Shown here one piece after another: positions 16,884 through 25,484 of a stretch of DNA of 64,000 nt. Under the pieces are notes generated by a model, which made no database searches, was not told the DNA's origin, and was given only the letters and a program-made list of their open reading frames with translations. The number at the start of each line of letters is the position of its first letter. Positions within the stretch are counted from its first letter, which is position 1. The stretch is from Agrobacterium larrymoorei (GTDB lineage: Bacteria > Pseudomonadota > Alphaproteobacteria > Rhizobiales > Rhizobiaceae). The stretch is from assembly GCF_013322225.1 (NCBI RefSeq), contig NZ_JAAMFB010000026.1, positions 1 through 64,000 on the forward strand, read 5' to 3'. A program made the translations under genes and the position numbers.

Positions 16884-17152
16884 GGTGGTCACTCCTCTTT
16901 GGTGGTTGCGATGAGCGTTCACAAGGCACAGCGGAAAGCGGTGCGCACCGGAGGCCGAAGCGCAGCGGAGGAGGCTGGAAGGCTGCCAAATTTGCTTCGC
17001 GAGGAAGCCGAAGGCGGGGAAATTTGGTGGATAGCCAGCTTTGCGCAAACCGCGTCGCTGTGCGAACGGGCATCAAGAGCAACCGCCTTGGAGGAGTGGC
17101 TACTGAAAGCGTCTAACAAACGTCACCTGTACGTTCAACAACAATAACCGCA
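16859..17152. repeat. Fold-back leader of the DUF736 gene
   Basis: The sequence next to the DUF736 start on the minus strand (GCAACCACC, GAGGAGTGACCACC, ATGAAA) recurs on the plus strand at 17080-17152 as GCAACCGCC, GAGGAGTGGCTAC, TGAAAG and later GTTCAAC, with the ATG lost. GCACAGCG and a GATG/CGTTC block also match between the arms. The core holds the stem CCAAATTT (16986-16993) with AAATTTGG (17020-17027). The gap 17153-17284 shows nothing else. Confidence 0.5.
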
Positions 17153-17284
17153 TTTTCCTGCGCCAATATTATTCAACTTTCGCAAGCATACAACCGGAAA
17201 CAAACGGTTTTTTCCTCCACTAGTGAGCCAATTTGGCGCTATGAAAAGCAGATCTCGACAGTTCCAGGTCCAATTGTCATTGGG

Positions 17285-17791
17285 CTAGTGATGAGAATTG
17301 GAACGGCGATAGTTGCTCGGCGCGTCGATCTCGGCCGCCCATTGGCCCAAACGTCTGCCTCGGGCGGTGTCTTCGGCCTGATGGTAAGCGTCAAGGGACA
17401 TTGAGTTGCCACGCGGTAGATATTGCAACAGGAGTCGAGCCTGACCTGCCTTCACCATTTCAAGGCCTATATCGGTTTGCTGGAGGAAGCACTGTCCAAC
17501 TAGGCGACGGTATTGGTCCTCGTCGATAATGGTGCATGTCACATGCTTCCCGTCGATAAGGCGAGAAAGATAGCTGCGAGCCTCGACACCACACGCCCAT
17601 TCGGCTCCATTCTTCCAGCCCTTTTGCGAGCGCTCGCAGGCGTCAATCGCCGCAATCCTGATCCGCTGCTGTCGAATGCTGAAGGTGTCACCGTCGATCA
17701 CGCGTGCTCGGCCGGAATATTCCGCCGCGCTAACAGGTTGTGAAAAAAGCAGGGCAAACAAAAGTGCCGAAAAAATGGGGTTTTTCTCAAT
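17285..17791 (-). CDS. Secreted thermonuclease-like (SNc) protein
   Basis: The mature part reads EYSGRARVIDGDTFSI, then IRIAAIDACE, a staphylococcal-nuclease-like fold (RVIDGDT is its signature), about 168 residues in all. An Ala-ending signal peptide (FSALLFALLFSQPVSA) precedes it. The only ATG in frame is at 17854, inside repC2, and would put 21 odd residues before the signal peptide. An ATT at 17791 sits seven bases after GGAGG and gives a clean signal peptide, so I prefer an ATT start; this is unusual and unproven. The gene starts at the repC2 stop. Confidence 0.7.
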   Translation of the reverse strand: MEKNPIFSALLFALLFSQPVSAAEYSGRARVIDGDTFSIRQQRIRIAAIDACERSQKGWKNGAEWACGVEARSYLSRLIDGKHVTCTIIDEDQYRRLVGQCFLQQTDIGLEMVKAGQARLLLQYLPRGNSMSLDAYHQAEDTARGRRLGQWAAEIDAPSNYRRSNSHH

Positions 17792-17792
17792 T

Positions 17793-19067
17793 TTAGGCCT
17801 CCATAGAGTTGCGGGCGGCAAGCCCGAAGACGGAACGCGAAAGATGAAGTTCACCGGATGCCGCCCTGTCCGTCATGGCGCGCAAATACCCTCCGGGCGA
17901 GCTGACTTCTTCGCGAGAATATTTCTCGAACGTGACCGCGATGGCGATCGCGGCGGCCTGTTGGCCCATTTGATCGACGGCGCGAAGCCGCGCGTCCTCG
18001 GAGACACCCGCCAAGCGGCAAATCTGCGGGGCGATGCGGGCGAGATCGGACCAACTGCGTGGCGCGGCGGTGAAATAGTCTTTCAACGATGGCGCCGCCC
18101 TCCACACATCATCAAGAGCAACAATCCCTTGCTGCGGGCGAGATTGCCTATTGTCTGGGTCGGATCCTCTCGTCAGGCTTTCCTCAAAAGCCCTCTTGCT
18201 GGCGTAGCCAGCCTTAAGTGAATTGTGTTGTCCGGCGTTAGCCGGACGCCGTTCCTCTTTACTCAAGTCAAAGGGATGGGGGTTTGTAATCTGTTTGTGC
18301 ATGTCGTTTTCGACATTCGCGCATGTCATATTATCATAATCAGACGCACTCTGCGGCCGCCTTGATGCCTTGAGAGAGCGTCCAACAAGCCACTCCAGCA
18401 GGCTCGCAGCGCGCCTCAAAACAAAAGCAGGCGCTCTGCCTGCGATACCAACAAAGGCAGCAATACGCTCGATGCGAGATGCAAGGCTCGCGAGTGCGGT
18501 TTTCGTCAAATCGGCGGCATTCACCAGCGCGTAACGGGCGCTCCTGAGTGCATCGCGAAAGCGGCGGGCAGCGGCGTCGCTGGCGCGCTTCTCCTCTCGC
18601 TTCTGCCGCACTAGGGCGTCGAGCTCACGGTAGCGGGCAATCAGTACACGCAAATCGATGCCACAGGCGTCTAAAATTTCGCCTTCGCCGTCCCTGATCG
18701 GATAGCGCTTGAAATTCGCGCTGTCCTGCATGGTGACAAGCCCGGCGTCGAACAACTTCGACAGGATACGGCTGACCCGCCCAGGCGAGCGGTTGATCTC
18801 GAACCCCAGCTGATTGTTGGACTTGAACACAATCGGTCGCCCACCCTTGTCGAAGGCGTCGGCCCGGGCGGTGTTGATGATCACTGTAAGGAGATGGCTT
18901 TCGGTACTGGTAATTAGGCCAGTGCATGGAAGGCTCTGCGACAACACTGCCAACTGGCCCCGCGTCACCGTTCCGACTTCCGTTGACTGTGCCAGTCGCC
19001 GGAACTCGGCTCTCTCCTTTGTCATTCTGCGGCCAGTTAGCCGCTTGTTCGTGAGGGTTTCCCTCAT
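17793..19067 (-). CDS. repC: Second RepC-like replication initiator
   Basis: A 424-residue RepC homologue without repA or repB beside it. Shared features with the RepC at 8290-9504 are the winged-helix region (NNQLGFEINRSPGRVSRILSKLFDAGLVTM, shown as LGFEINRSPGRVSRILSKL), and the C-terminal SSPGGYLRAMTDRAASGELHL. The overall sequence is quite different, so it is not a recent copy. Stand-alone RepC genes occur on rhizobial plasmids and can support replication or be silent. The thermonuclease-like gene begins at its stop. The start could also be the internal Met at residue 15. Confidence 0.85.
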   Translation of the reverse strand: MRETLTNKRLTGRRMTKERAEFRRLAQSTEVGTVTRGQLAVLSQSLPCTGLITSTESHLLTVIINTARADAFDKGGRPIVFKSNNQLGFEINRSPGRVSRILSKLFDAGLVTMQDSANFKRYPIRDGEGEILDACGIDLRVLIARYRELDALVRQKREEKRASDAAARRFRDALRSARYALVNAADLTKTALASLASRIERIAAFVGIAGRAPAFVLRRAASLLEWLVGRSLKASRRPQSASDYDNMTCANVENDMHKQITNPHPFDLSKEERRPANAGQHNSLKAGYASKRAFEESLTRGSDPDNRQSRPQQGIVALDDVWRAAPSLKDYFTAAPRSWSDLARIAPQICRLAGVSEDARLRAVDQMGQQAAAIAIAVTFEKYSREEVSSPGGYLRAMTDRAASGELHLSRSVFGLAARNSMEA

Positions 19068-19694
19068 TTGTCCTGTCTCCTGTTCAAGGGACCAGACAAA
19101 GCTTCGCCGTTACCCGAAAAGGCGCTTTTCTTATTGACAGGGGAAGGGTGGTCTGCGAAAACAAATCTGCTTAATTATTTGGTTTTTTTGCAGACCGCTT
19201 CCGGGTTTTCTCGGGAGCGGTTTTCTCTTTTCTGGCCTGCGTGTTCTCCAGACTTGGATTAAAAACGGTGCGAGCCGGGCAGTAGGTGATTCCAGCTAGT
19301 TGCAATACATAGCTTGATTATCCAACTTGGCGCAAGATTTGAGCGCTCGTTCAGATTCCCTTCGCCGTCGTGAAGCGTTAATTCCCCCATTTAGGCTACA
19401 AATCACGGGTTCATAGTCATATTCACGTGCACCTCAACGCGCCGCTGCGTTACCAAATTGGCGCAACTTCTCGATTAGGAGCACCTTTCGAAGCTTTTGA
19501 CCACGGGTGGGAAGGAGAGTTTGAGAGGAGGGGGCCTGGGCCTCCTCTCAACGGAGGGGGCGGTTCGCGACGATCCGGGCCTCTAAGAAGCGGGGTTTCA
19601 TCTCCGTATTGAACTAATTCTACGGACAACAGAACGCCCGCCTCTGGTGTCGGACCAAAGACGGGCGGGGCGGTACAAACCAACAATCAAACGC
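19068..19694. other. Gene-free region with G-rich hairpins
   Basis: No convincing gene. 19521-19531 (TTGAGAGGAGG) pairs perfectly with 19541-19551 (CCTCCTCTCAA) around a nine-base loop; it is preceded by a purine tract. CGCCCG near 19632 and CGGGCG near 19661 form a second stem just after the 56-residue gene and may end its transcript. Confidence 0.45.
19521..19551. repeat. G-rich stem-loop, copy A
   Basis: Perfect 11-base stem with nine-base loop, preceded by GGGTGGGAAGGAGAG. Related elements with the same purine lead and stem occur at 26517-26547 and 31074-31100, each in the 3' flank of a minus-strand gene. Confidence 0.5.
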
Positions 19695-19865
19695 TTAAAC
19701 CTGTTCTTCGAAGAACGTGGGCGGAAGATTGAAAGCTTCCAGCGCCGTGTTAACTGCCTTTTGAACGTCACTCCAATCCACGTGCTCGGGATCGGACAGG
19801 TACGCTTGAATCAATTGGCAGCAGCATTCCGCTGCTTTGGTAGGGTCGGGTAGGTGATCGAACAT
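19695..19865 (-). CDS. Small unknown protein, 56 residues
   Basis: Reads MFDHLPDPTKAAECCC, then LIQAYLSDPEHVDWSDVQ, then NTALEAFNLPPTFFEEQV. No known family comes to mind. It has a Cys triplet at 14-16 and looks like a compact helical protein. A GAGG lies about eight bases before the ATG. It sits 67 bases after parB on the same strand and is probably in the parB transcript. Codon use fits the neighbours. Confidence 0.65.
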   Translation of the reverse strand: MFDHLPDPTKAAECCCQLIQAYLSDPEHVDWSDVQKAVNTALEAFNLPPTFFEEQV

Positions 19866-19932
19866 GACTTTGCCTCGTAACGAGAGGGGAGCCGGTCACG
19901 CTGGAGGACGTGACCGGCTGACAGCAGCGCGG

Positions 19933-21870
19933 CTATTCCGCTGCTATCGGGAAAGGTTGCTCATCTTCTGAACGGGGTTCAGTCTGTTCGTTCTCGGCCT
20001 TCTGTTCAGGCGCGATCCGCACCAGCGACGGAAGCCAGTTGCACCCTTTGATTGCGGTTTCGGCAAAGGCCGCCGCCTCGGCCTTCTTCATACTTGCGAC
20101 ACGCGAAGCGAAATCAGCCCCTTTCACTTCTGCCACCGCCGCCTGAATGCCTGCGCGGTTCAGGCTCGAAAAATAGCTTTCGGCTGTCGTCTCGAACCAG
20201 TCGGTCATTTCAACCTTTAGTGTGCGCCCGATCTGGTCGGCGTGGGCGCATGCGTCCTTGCGGAAGCTATGTTTCGTCTCGACAGCGTTAAGAGTGTGCG
20301 CAGCGGCATAGGCCAGCAGTCCCAGAAGCTCCGACTGCGGCTTATCGAGGAGATGCTCCCATAGGTCTTCCGGCTCGCCGGGGAGATGATAACCGAAGTT
20401 CTCGGCAATCCGGTCCCATTCCTCGGTCGCCCGACTTGCATCCGGTCTTTTCATCGAACCTTGCAGACGCTCATGCGTCACGGCGATCTGCAACGCGGTC
20501 ATCCCTCGAGAACGGCCATAGGTGCCGGGATAAACAAGATCGAGCAGCATGGCGTGAACGACGCTGACCAGAGCAACATCGGGATTGTTGGCAAGTTCGA
20601 CACGGAGCGCTGCGGTCTTCTGCGCTGTCAGGTCTTCGACCAGCACAGCAGAATGGACGATCTTCGGCGGGCCGACTTCCTCAACCTTTTCGGAAGCCAC
20701 GGACCCGTTGTCGTCATCCTCCGTTTCCACTTGCTCGCTCTGTTCGTCATCACCCGGTTTGCGGATGCCAACGGCAATGTCTGGCCTCCCGTAGTAGTCC
20801 AAGGAAACGACCACCCCGCTTTTTGCCTTGTCCTCGTCGGAAAAGACTTCCTGCATCGAGTCCAGTTCATCCAGTCGTGCGCTGATGGCATCGATGCGCT
20901 CGGAATGGCTTTCCTCGCCCTCGTCTCGGTCCATGAGCTCTACGAGTTCATCGTGCTCGGCGCACAGGCGCAAACGTTCCGATTGTTCATCAGGGGAAAG
21001 CTCGATCTGTTTCGGATAGACGCGAGGGACGCCGAAAATCCAGTCGGGCCGCTGCATGTATGTTTCGACAAATTTCCAGCCTTGCGACAAAAACGGCTCG
21101 GCCACCGCTGCCAACTTCTCGCTGACCAGCTTTTCAACCAGTATTACGTCGAGCGCGAACCCGCCGCCCTGCGCGTCGAACAGGTCGCGGCGCACCGCGC
21201 CTCCTGTCTGTTCATAGACATCGAGGCCCCCGAGGAACGTGATACGCTTGTCGGTTCCGGCAATTTCGTCTGTCATCAGTGCCGACTTGATCCGCGACAA
21301 ATCGCGGCTCCATCGATCGAGAGACTCCCAGACCTGTTCCTGACGCTCATGATCATCGCAGACCGTGAAGGCGGTCAGTTGCTCAAACGTCATTTCGTCG
21401 TTGCGAAACAGGTCCAGCAAGACCGGCGAGACCTTCGCTAAGGCCAAACGGCGGCGAACGATGATTTCAGTCACACCGAACCGTGCAGCGATATCCGCGA
21501 TTGCCTTGCCTTCGTTGACCATGGCCTGAAACGCCACATATTGGTCCACAGGGTGCATTTCCTCGCGCTGCACGTTCTCGGTCAAGCTCAGCTCTGTCGC
21601 CTCGTCGGCGGTCTTTACGATAGCGTTTACAGCATAATCAGCTGCAATCTGGCCGCGCTCGACAAGGAGCAAGAGAGCAGCCCGCCGACGACCACCCGCC
21701 GTAACGAAATAGCGGCCCTTGGAAGCCTTGCGCACGACGATATTCTGAACAACGCCATTGGCGAGAATGGAGGCTGCGAGGCTTTCGACGCCCTCGGCCT
21801 TGTAGGTTTTGCGGACGTTTTTCGGGTCCGTATCAAGCTTGCTAAGCGGAATGCTGATAATCTCGGTCAT
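19933..21870 (-). CDS. Large ParB/RepB/Spo0J-domain protein
   Basis: A 645-residue protein. Residues 1-110 are a ParB N-terminal domain: SIPLSKLDTDPKNVRKTY, LAASILANGVVQNIVVR, VTAGGRRRAALLLL and LSLTENVQREEMHPVDQY. A helix-turn-helix follows (KAIADIAARFGVTEIIVRRRL, here IADIAARFGVTEIIVRR). The long C-terminal region, with an acidic linker near 390-410, is typical of the long ParB-like proteins of rhizobial plasmids, not of partition ParB. No parA is next to it. The role may be DNA binding or CTP hydrolysis during plasmid establishment; unproven. Confidence 0.88.
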   Translation of the reverse strand: MTEIISIPLSKLDTDPKNVRKTYKAEGVESLAASILANGVVQNIVVRKASKGRYFVTAGGRRRAALLLLVERGQIAADYAVNAIVKTADEATELSLTENVQREEMHPVDQYVAFQAMVNEGKAIADIAARFGVTEIIVRRRLALAKVSPVLLDLFRNDEMTFEQLTAFTVCDDHERQEQVWESLDRWSRDLSRIKSALMTDEIAGTDKRITFLGGLDVYEQTGGAVRRDLFDAQGGGFALDVILVEKLVSEKLAAVAEPFLSQGWKFVETYMQRPDWIFGVPRVYPKQIELSPDEQSERLRLCAEHDELVELMDRDEGEESHSERIDAISARLDELDSMQEVFSDEDKAKSGVVVSLDYYGRPDIAVGIRKPGDDEQSEQVETEDDDNGSVASEKVEEVGPPKIVHSAVLVEDLTAQKTAALRVELANNPDVALVSVVHAMLLDLVYPGTYGRSRGMTALQIAVTHERLQGSMKRPDASRATEEWDRIAENFGYHLPGEPEDLWEHLLDKPQSELLGLLAYAAAHTLNAVETKHSFRKDACAHADQIGRTLKVEMTDWFETTAESYFSSLNRAGIQAAVAEVKGADFASRVASMKKAEAAAFAETAIKGCNWLPSLVRIAPEQKAENEQTEPRSEDEQPFPIAAE

Positions 21871-22785
21871 AGGTCAATCTCCAAAGTTTTCCCGGTTCCT
21901 TGGGAGCAAGCCCCGCTAGTGGGCGAAGCCTCTGCCTACGTTCCGTAGGATGTGCCCCCACATCCGGCGGAACGAAGGGGGAGGGCGCAGCCCGCTCCCG
22001 TCAGGGGGTGGAGCGGGTCATGGGTCCGGAGGAGGGAAAAACGGAAGGTTCGCCGGCTCGGCGGTGAAAACCGTTTTTCCAGACGAGGGACAGCGCTTGC
22101 GCGCTTGCCCATTGGCGCGATCCGCGACCTGTCGTAAGAGCGGACAGGTATGAAAAAATCGTGCGCCCGCTTCTCGGACGCTCATTCCAGAAGTGACCCG
22201 GCCGGCCGGTTCCCGGGATCGATCTGCCCGCTGCGCTCCGAGTGTTGGGGCGCTCCGCTTACCGGGCAGATCTGGTTCGTAGTGATTCAGCCAAATCAGA
22301 AAGTGTTGGGCGGCCCGCGAGCACACGCAAAGGTGACATTATGTCAGCCGAATTTGGAATTTCGCGCGAACATGGACAATATTGGGGGTGAAAATGAGGA
22401 TAGAAGGTTTAGACGAAACCGTTCTTTGCCTGTCTCTTTGGCGGACTTCTAGCCGGTTTATCTGTGTGCGGCGCCCAGAGCCTCGAGGCGTCGCACGTGG
22501 TCACCATGGTATCGGCGGCCATAGGTGGTGGTGGTGGCACATACATCGGCCAGAAGGTTTTGAACGTCAGCTAGTTCCATCGAGCAAGTGGCCAAGGCCA
22601 TGAGCCAAACGAACAATGAAGAGTATCGGAGCTTTCAGCATCGCGACGGCCGTTCTTCAGGCCGGGAAAGCGGGAATTCTCGAGGCGTTTTTGCCGGGAA
22701 AAAGGAAGCCGCAGGAGGCTTAGCTTGCGCCGCGAAGCGGAAGCCGGGACCGACTTCCTCCGGCAAAAACGTACCGCACTCGCTT
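21871..22785. other. Long structured leader region upstream of parB-like gene
   Basis: A 915-base stretch with no firm gene and several strong hairpins: GTTCCG/CGGAAC enclosing GGATGTG/CACATCC at 21940-21973; GGAAAAACGG (22035-22044) with CCGTTTTTCC (22071-22080); CGTTTTTGCCGG (22686-22697) with CCGGCAAAAACG (22760-22771). The first two lie in what would be the leader of the minus-strand parB-like gene. A possible broken small gene lies at 22394-22574. Confidence 0.5.
22394..22574 (+). pseudogene. Possible frameshifted small membrane or lipoprotein gene
   Basis: ATG at 22394 follows GGGGGTG. After about ten codons, a one-base frame change would continue into FACLFGGLLAGLSVCGAQ, SLEASHVVTMVSAAIGG and GGTYIGQKVLNVS, ending at 22574. 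This has a hydrophobic segment, a cysteine like a weak lipobox and a glycine-rich stretch. Without the frame change it is not coding-like. Speculative. Confidence 0.25.
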
Positions 22786-22995
22786 TCAATGACCTGAAGC
22801 TGACGTTTCTCTTTTCATAATGTAATGCGCGATCAAAAAGACCTTCTCGATAGCGTCCGCCAGATCGAGAGAGGCTTGCTGTACATCTGAGGGCGTTGAG
22901 GGGTCCGTTGCCAACGCAAGAAAACCCTGCCGGACTTCTTCGCAGGGATCAGAGATGTCATGCACCTTCGCCAATAGTTGCTCTTTTGAAGTCAT
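22786..22995 (-). CDS. Small unknown protein, 69 residues
   Basis: Reads MTSKEQLLAKVHDISDPCEE, then QGFLALATDPSTPSDVQQ, then LDLADAIEKVFLIAHYIMK. Predicted all-helical and soluble, acidic, with no recognised family. Codon use is in line with the plasmid. It is flanked by the hairpin region at 22686-22771 and an empty stretch 22996-23194. It is probably real, with function unknown. Confidence 0.5.
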   Translation of the reverse strand: MTSKEQLLAKVHDISDPCEEVRQGFLALATDPSTPSDVQQASLDLADAIEKVFLIAHYIMKRETSASGH

Positions 22996-23194
22996 CGTTC
23001 ATCCGCCGGTCTCTTGCCATCGTGATCGAAAGCATATTGTACGGGATGTTGAGGTCCTCTAATGCAATAGGGGTGCCCCTTGGTTCCCCGCTTCTTCGCG
23101 AAAACGCAAATTAGCAACGCCGATTCCGGATTGCTGCAAGAAACAGCGCGCCGGGCGTGGGCGGTCACTCCCCGCTGTGAAAGATGCCGTTTAG

Positions 23195-24094
23195 ATGTGT
23201 GAGATATCCAAGTCAGACAAGCTTTTCATCGTCGGCAATGGCTTTGATCTTCACCACGGGATCGAGTCAAGATATTCCGACTTTGCAGACTACCTCAAGC
23301 GAGTTGATCGTCACACTTTCGATATTGCTGAGGATTACGTGGTTCCAGATAAGGACCTTTGGAGCGTCCTTGAGGAACGCTTCGCGGAAGTCGATGTCGA
23401 CCAGATTGAGGATCACGCGCAGAACTACCTACCGTCCTATGGCGCAGATGATTGGAGCGATTCTGGTCATCATGATTACGAGTACGAGATCGAACAGATT
23501 TGCGAGGCAATTTCCGACAAGCTACGGAAACATTTTGCCGACTGGATCCGCCAGCTTGAACTTCCAGCCAAAGTAACCGCTCCCGTCAAATGTATCGACC
23601 CGAGAGCCTTATTCTTGAACTTCAATTACACCAACACCCTGCAGGCTCTCTACAGCGTTCCAGTTGATCGTGTGCTTCACATTCATGGGTCGGTGATGGA
23701 CAGCACCTCCGAGATAGTCCTCGGCCACGGATGGGAACGACAAGCCGACGATCTTCGCTCGCGAATGACGGATGAGGATACTGACGTTCGTGTCGCTGGT
23801 GGCTTCGAACTAATCGACAGTCTCTTTGCTCAGACGTTCAAGCCGACCAAGGATATCCTCGCCCGAAACGAAGATTTCTTTAGGAAGTTGGACACCGTGA
23901 CTGAGGTTTATGTTCTTGGACATTCGCTGGCGCAGGTCGATGAGCCATATTTTAGCGAGGTGCTGAAGCGCGTCAACGTTAACGCTACGTGGACGGTCAG
24001 CTATTATTCCGATGATGGGGCCGCATGGTTCGCAGCCGACGAGATTGGAATACCAACCGCTAGACTCCGCCTTCGCACTCTAAATCTACTCTAG
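23195..24094 (+). CDS. AbiH-family abortive infection protein
   Basis: A 299-residue protein. It opens KLFIVGNGFDLHHGIESRYSDF in parts (LFIVGNGFDLHHG near 10-22), has FLNFNYTNTLQALY near 146-159 and VLHIHGS near 165-171, then VYVLGHSLAQVD: the order of motifs in AbiH (Bacteriophage abortive infection AbiH). AbiH was first seen as a phage-exclusion gene in Lactococcus, and its chemistry is not well defined. Convergent with the DNA ligase, with 11 bases between stops. No partner gene is visible. Confidence 0.85.
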   Translation: MCEISKSDKLFIVGNGFDLHHGIESRYSDFADYLKRVDRHTFDIAEDYVVPDKDLWSVLEERFAEVDVDQIEDHAQNYLPSYGADDWSDSGHHDYEYEIEQICEAISDKLRKHFADWIRQLELPAKVTAPVKCIDPRALFLNFNYTNTLQALYSVPVDRVLHIHGSVMDSTSEIVLGHGWERQADDLRSRMTDEDTDVRVAGGFELIDSLFAQTFKPTKDILARNEDFFRKLDTVTEVYVLGHSLAQVDEPYFSEVLKRVNVNATWTVSYYSDDGAAWFAADEIGIPTARLRLRTLNLL

Positions 24095-24105
24095 CCGAAC
24101 AGGCA

Positions 24106-25149
24106 TCATGAAGCTTCGATTGTGTAGACCTCGGCGTTGTCCTGGATCTCGCGTAAACCCTTGAAGCTGGAATGCCGGAGCTTCTCGTCGGAAGTCCATC
24201 CGCGGTACTCGATTTCGGCAATCAATGTTGGCTGCAACCAAGTGACGCTGCGCGTACCGGAGTAGAGGACAGGAGGAGCTTTCTTCCTCCACGGCAGCTT
24301 GTCCATCATCGATCGGAGTTCTGCTGCCTGCTGGCCCTTGAACCCAGTGCCGACAGATCCAACGTATACGACCTGGTCGCCTCGATAGGCACCCAGGAGC
24401 AATGATTTGAAGGCTCCAGCCGACTGCTCGTATCCAACAATGAAAAAGCTCTCGGACTGGATGCATTTGATTTTGATCCAGTCGCCGAGTCGGCCCGATC
24501 GATATGGGCTGTCGAGGTGCTTCGCGATGATGCCTTCGAGGCCGTGATCGCAGGATGCCTGAAAGAGCGTTGCGCCATCGGTGTCGAAGGCTTCCGAAAA
24601 CATGATGCTGGATCCCTCGCTGTTTCCGATCAGATCTTGCAGAAGGTGGCGGCGCACTCGAAGCTCGGTCTTCTGGAAGTCGTGACCGTCCAGATACAGG
24701 AGGTCGAAGGCGACGAACTGAGCCGGGGATGTTTTCTTGCCAGCTCGGCCGCCGAGCGATCCCTTAAGGAGATTGAAGTCGCTCCTCCCCTGCTCGTCAT
24801 ACATGACCGCCTCGCCGTCTATGATTGCGGAAGCCACACCGAGATCCCGGGCTCCTTTCTCTATTTCCGGAAAGCGCGATGTCCAGTCGTGGCCGCCTTT
24901 AGTGAGGATGCGGATTCCGGTCGGCTCGATGTGGATCGCCAGCCGATATCCATCCCACTTGATCTCATAAGCCCAGTCATCGCCTTCGGGAGGCTTCGAC
25001 TTCAGGAGTGCCAGACACGGCTCCACCCGGATCGGCATAGGGTCAAGGAGAAGGTTCGGCTGCGCCGGATCACGGCGGCGCCGAGGCTTCGACCGTATGG
25101 GTGCCTCGGCATCTCGAAGGAGTGGTTTTGATCTCGGTGGCTTTGTCAT
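24106..25149 (-). CDS. ATP-dependent DNA ligase (LigD ligase-domain type)
   Basis: A 347-residue single-domain-set ligase. Motif I is YEIKWDGYRL with the AMP-accepting Lys64; IDGEAVMYDEQG is motif III, GLEGIIAKHLDSPY motif IV and WIKIKC motif V. An OB-fold follows. It lacks the polymerase and phosphoesterase domains of full LigD, as do the plasmid-borne ligases of rhizobia that act in Ku-dependent end joining. No ku gene is in the window. Divergent from a 74-residue gene at 25187. Confidence 0.9.
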   Translation of the reverse strand: MTKPPRSKPLLRDAEAPIRSKPRRRRDPAQPNLLLDPMPIRVEPCLALLKSKPPEGDDWAYEIKWDGYRLAIHIEPTGIRILTKGGHDWTSRFPEIEKGARDLGVASAIIDGEAVMYDEQGRSDFNLLKGSLGGRAGKKTSPAQFVAFDLLYLDGHDFQKTELRVRRHLLQDLIGNSEGSSIMFSEAFDTDGATLFQASCDHGLEGIIAKHLDSPYRSGRLGDWIKIKCIQSESFFIVGYEQSAGAFKSLLLGAYRGDQVVYVGSVGTGFKGQQAAELRSMMDKLPWRKKAPPVLYSGTRSVTWLQPTLIAEIEYRGWTSDEKLRHSSFKGLREIQDNAEVYTIEAS

Positions 25150-25186
25150 GGAAGCAATTCAGCCAGAAAACGGTTAAGAAGCTCAC

Positions 25187-25411
25187 ATGAGCAGATTTTC
25201 AGAGACAGAAGCCGCCTTGCTTGAGCGGCTACGCACCCTCAAGGCAGCGCCGGAGATGTCGATAAATCTTTACGACATCGGCGTGCCAATGGTTGCGGCT
25301 GGCTTCACTCAGGAGGAAACGATAGCCGTGCTGGATGCGCTTGAGCAGGACAAGATCATAACCTATGTCCCCGGAAATCGACTGTTGATGCTCAAAGAAT
25401 TGCCGGAGTAA
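25187..25411 (+). CDS. Small unknown protein, 74 residues
   Basis: Reads SRFSETEAALLERLRTLK, then PMVAAGFTQEETIAVLDALE, then YVPGNRLLMLKELPE. The middle resembles a short winged-helix, but I cannot name a family. It is divergent from the DNA ligase, with 37 bases between starts, and the nuclease-like frame at 25416 follows directly, so the two plus-strand frames may share a transcript. Confidence 0.6.
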   Translation: MSRFSETEAALLERLRTLKAAPEMSINLYDIGVPMVAAGFTQEETIAVLDALEQDKIITYVPGNRLLMLKELPE

Positions 25412-25484
25412 TTGAACTTGCAAGTTATCATCCCCACAATCCGGCACTCTGGGCGAGCTGCTGACAGTTGCCAAGCTAAATACG

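Noticed and set aside
20386-21441. Long open frame (351 codons) on the plus strand across the ParB-like gene
   Set aside because: It is the mirror of a gene with clear ParB motifs; its protein has no domain and Arg/His/Leu-heavy composition typical of an antisense frame.
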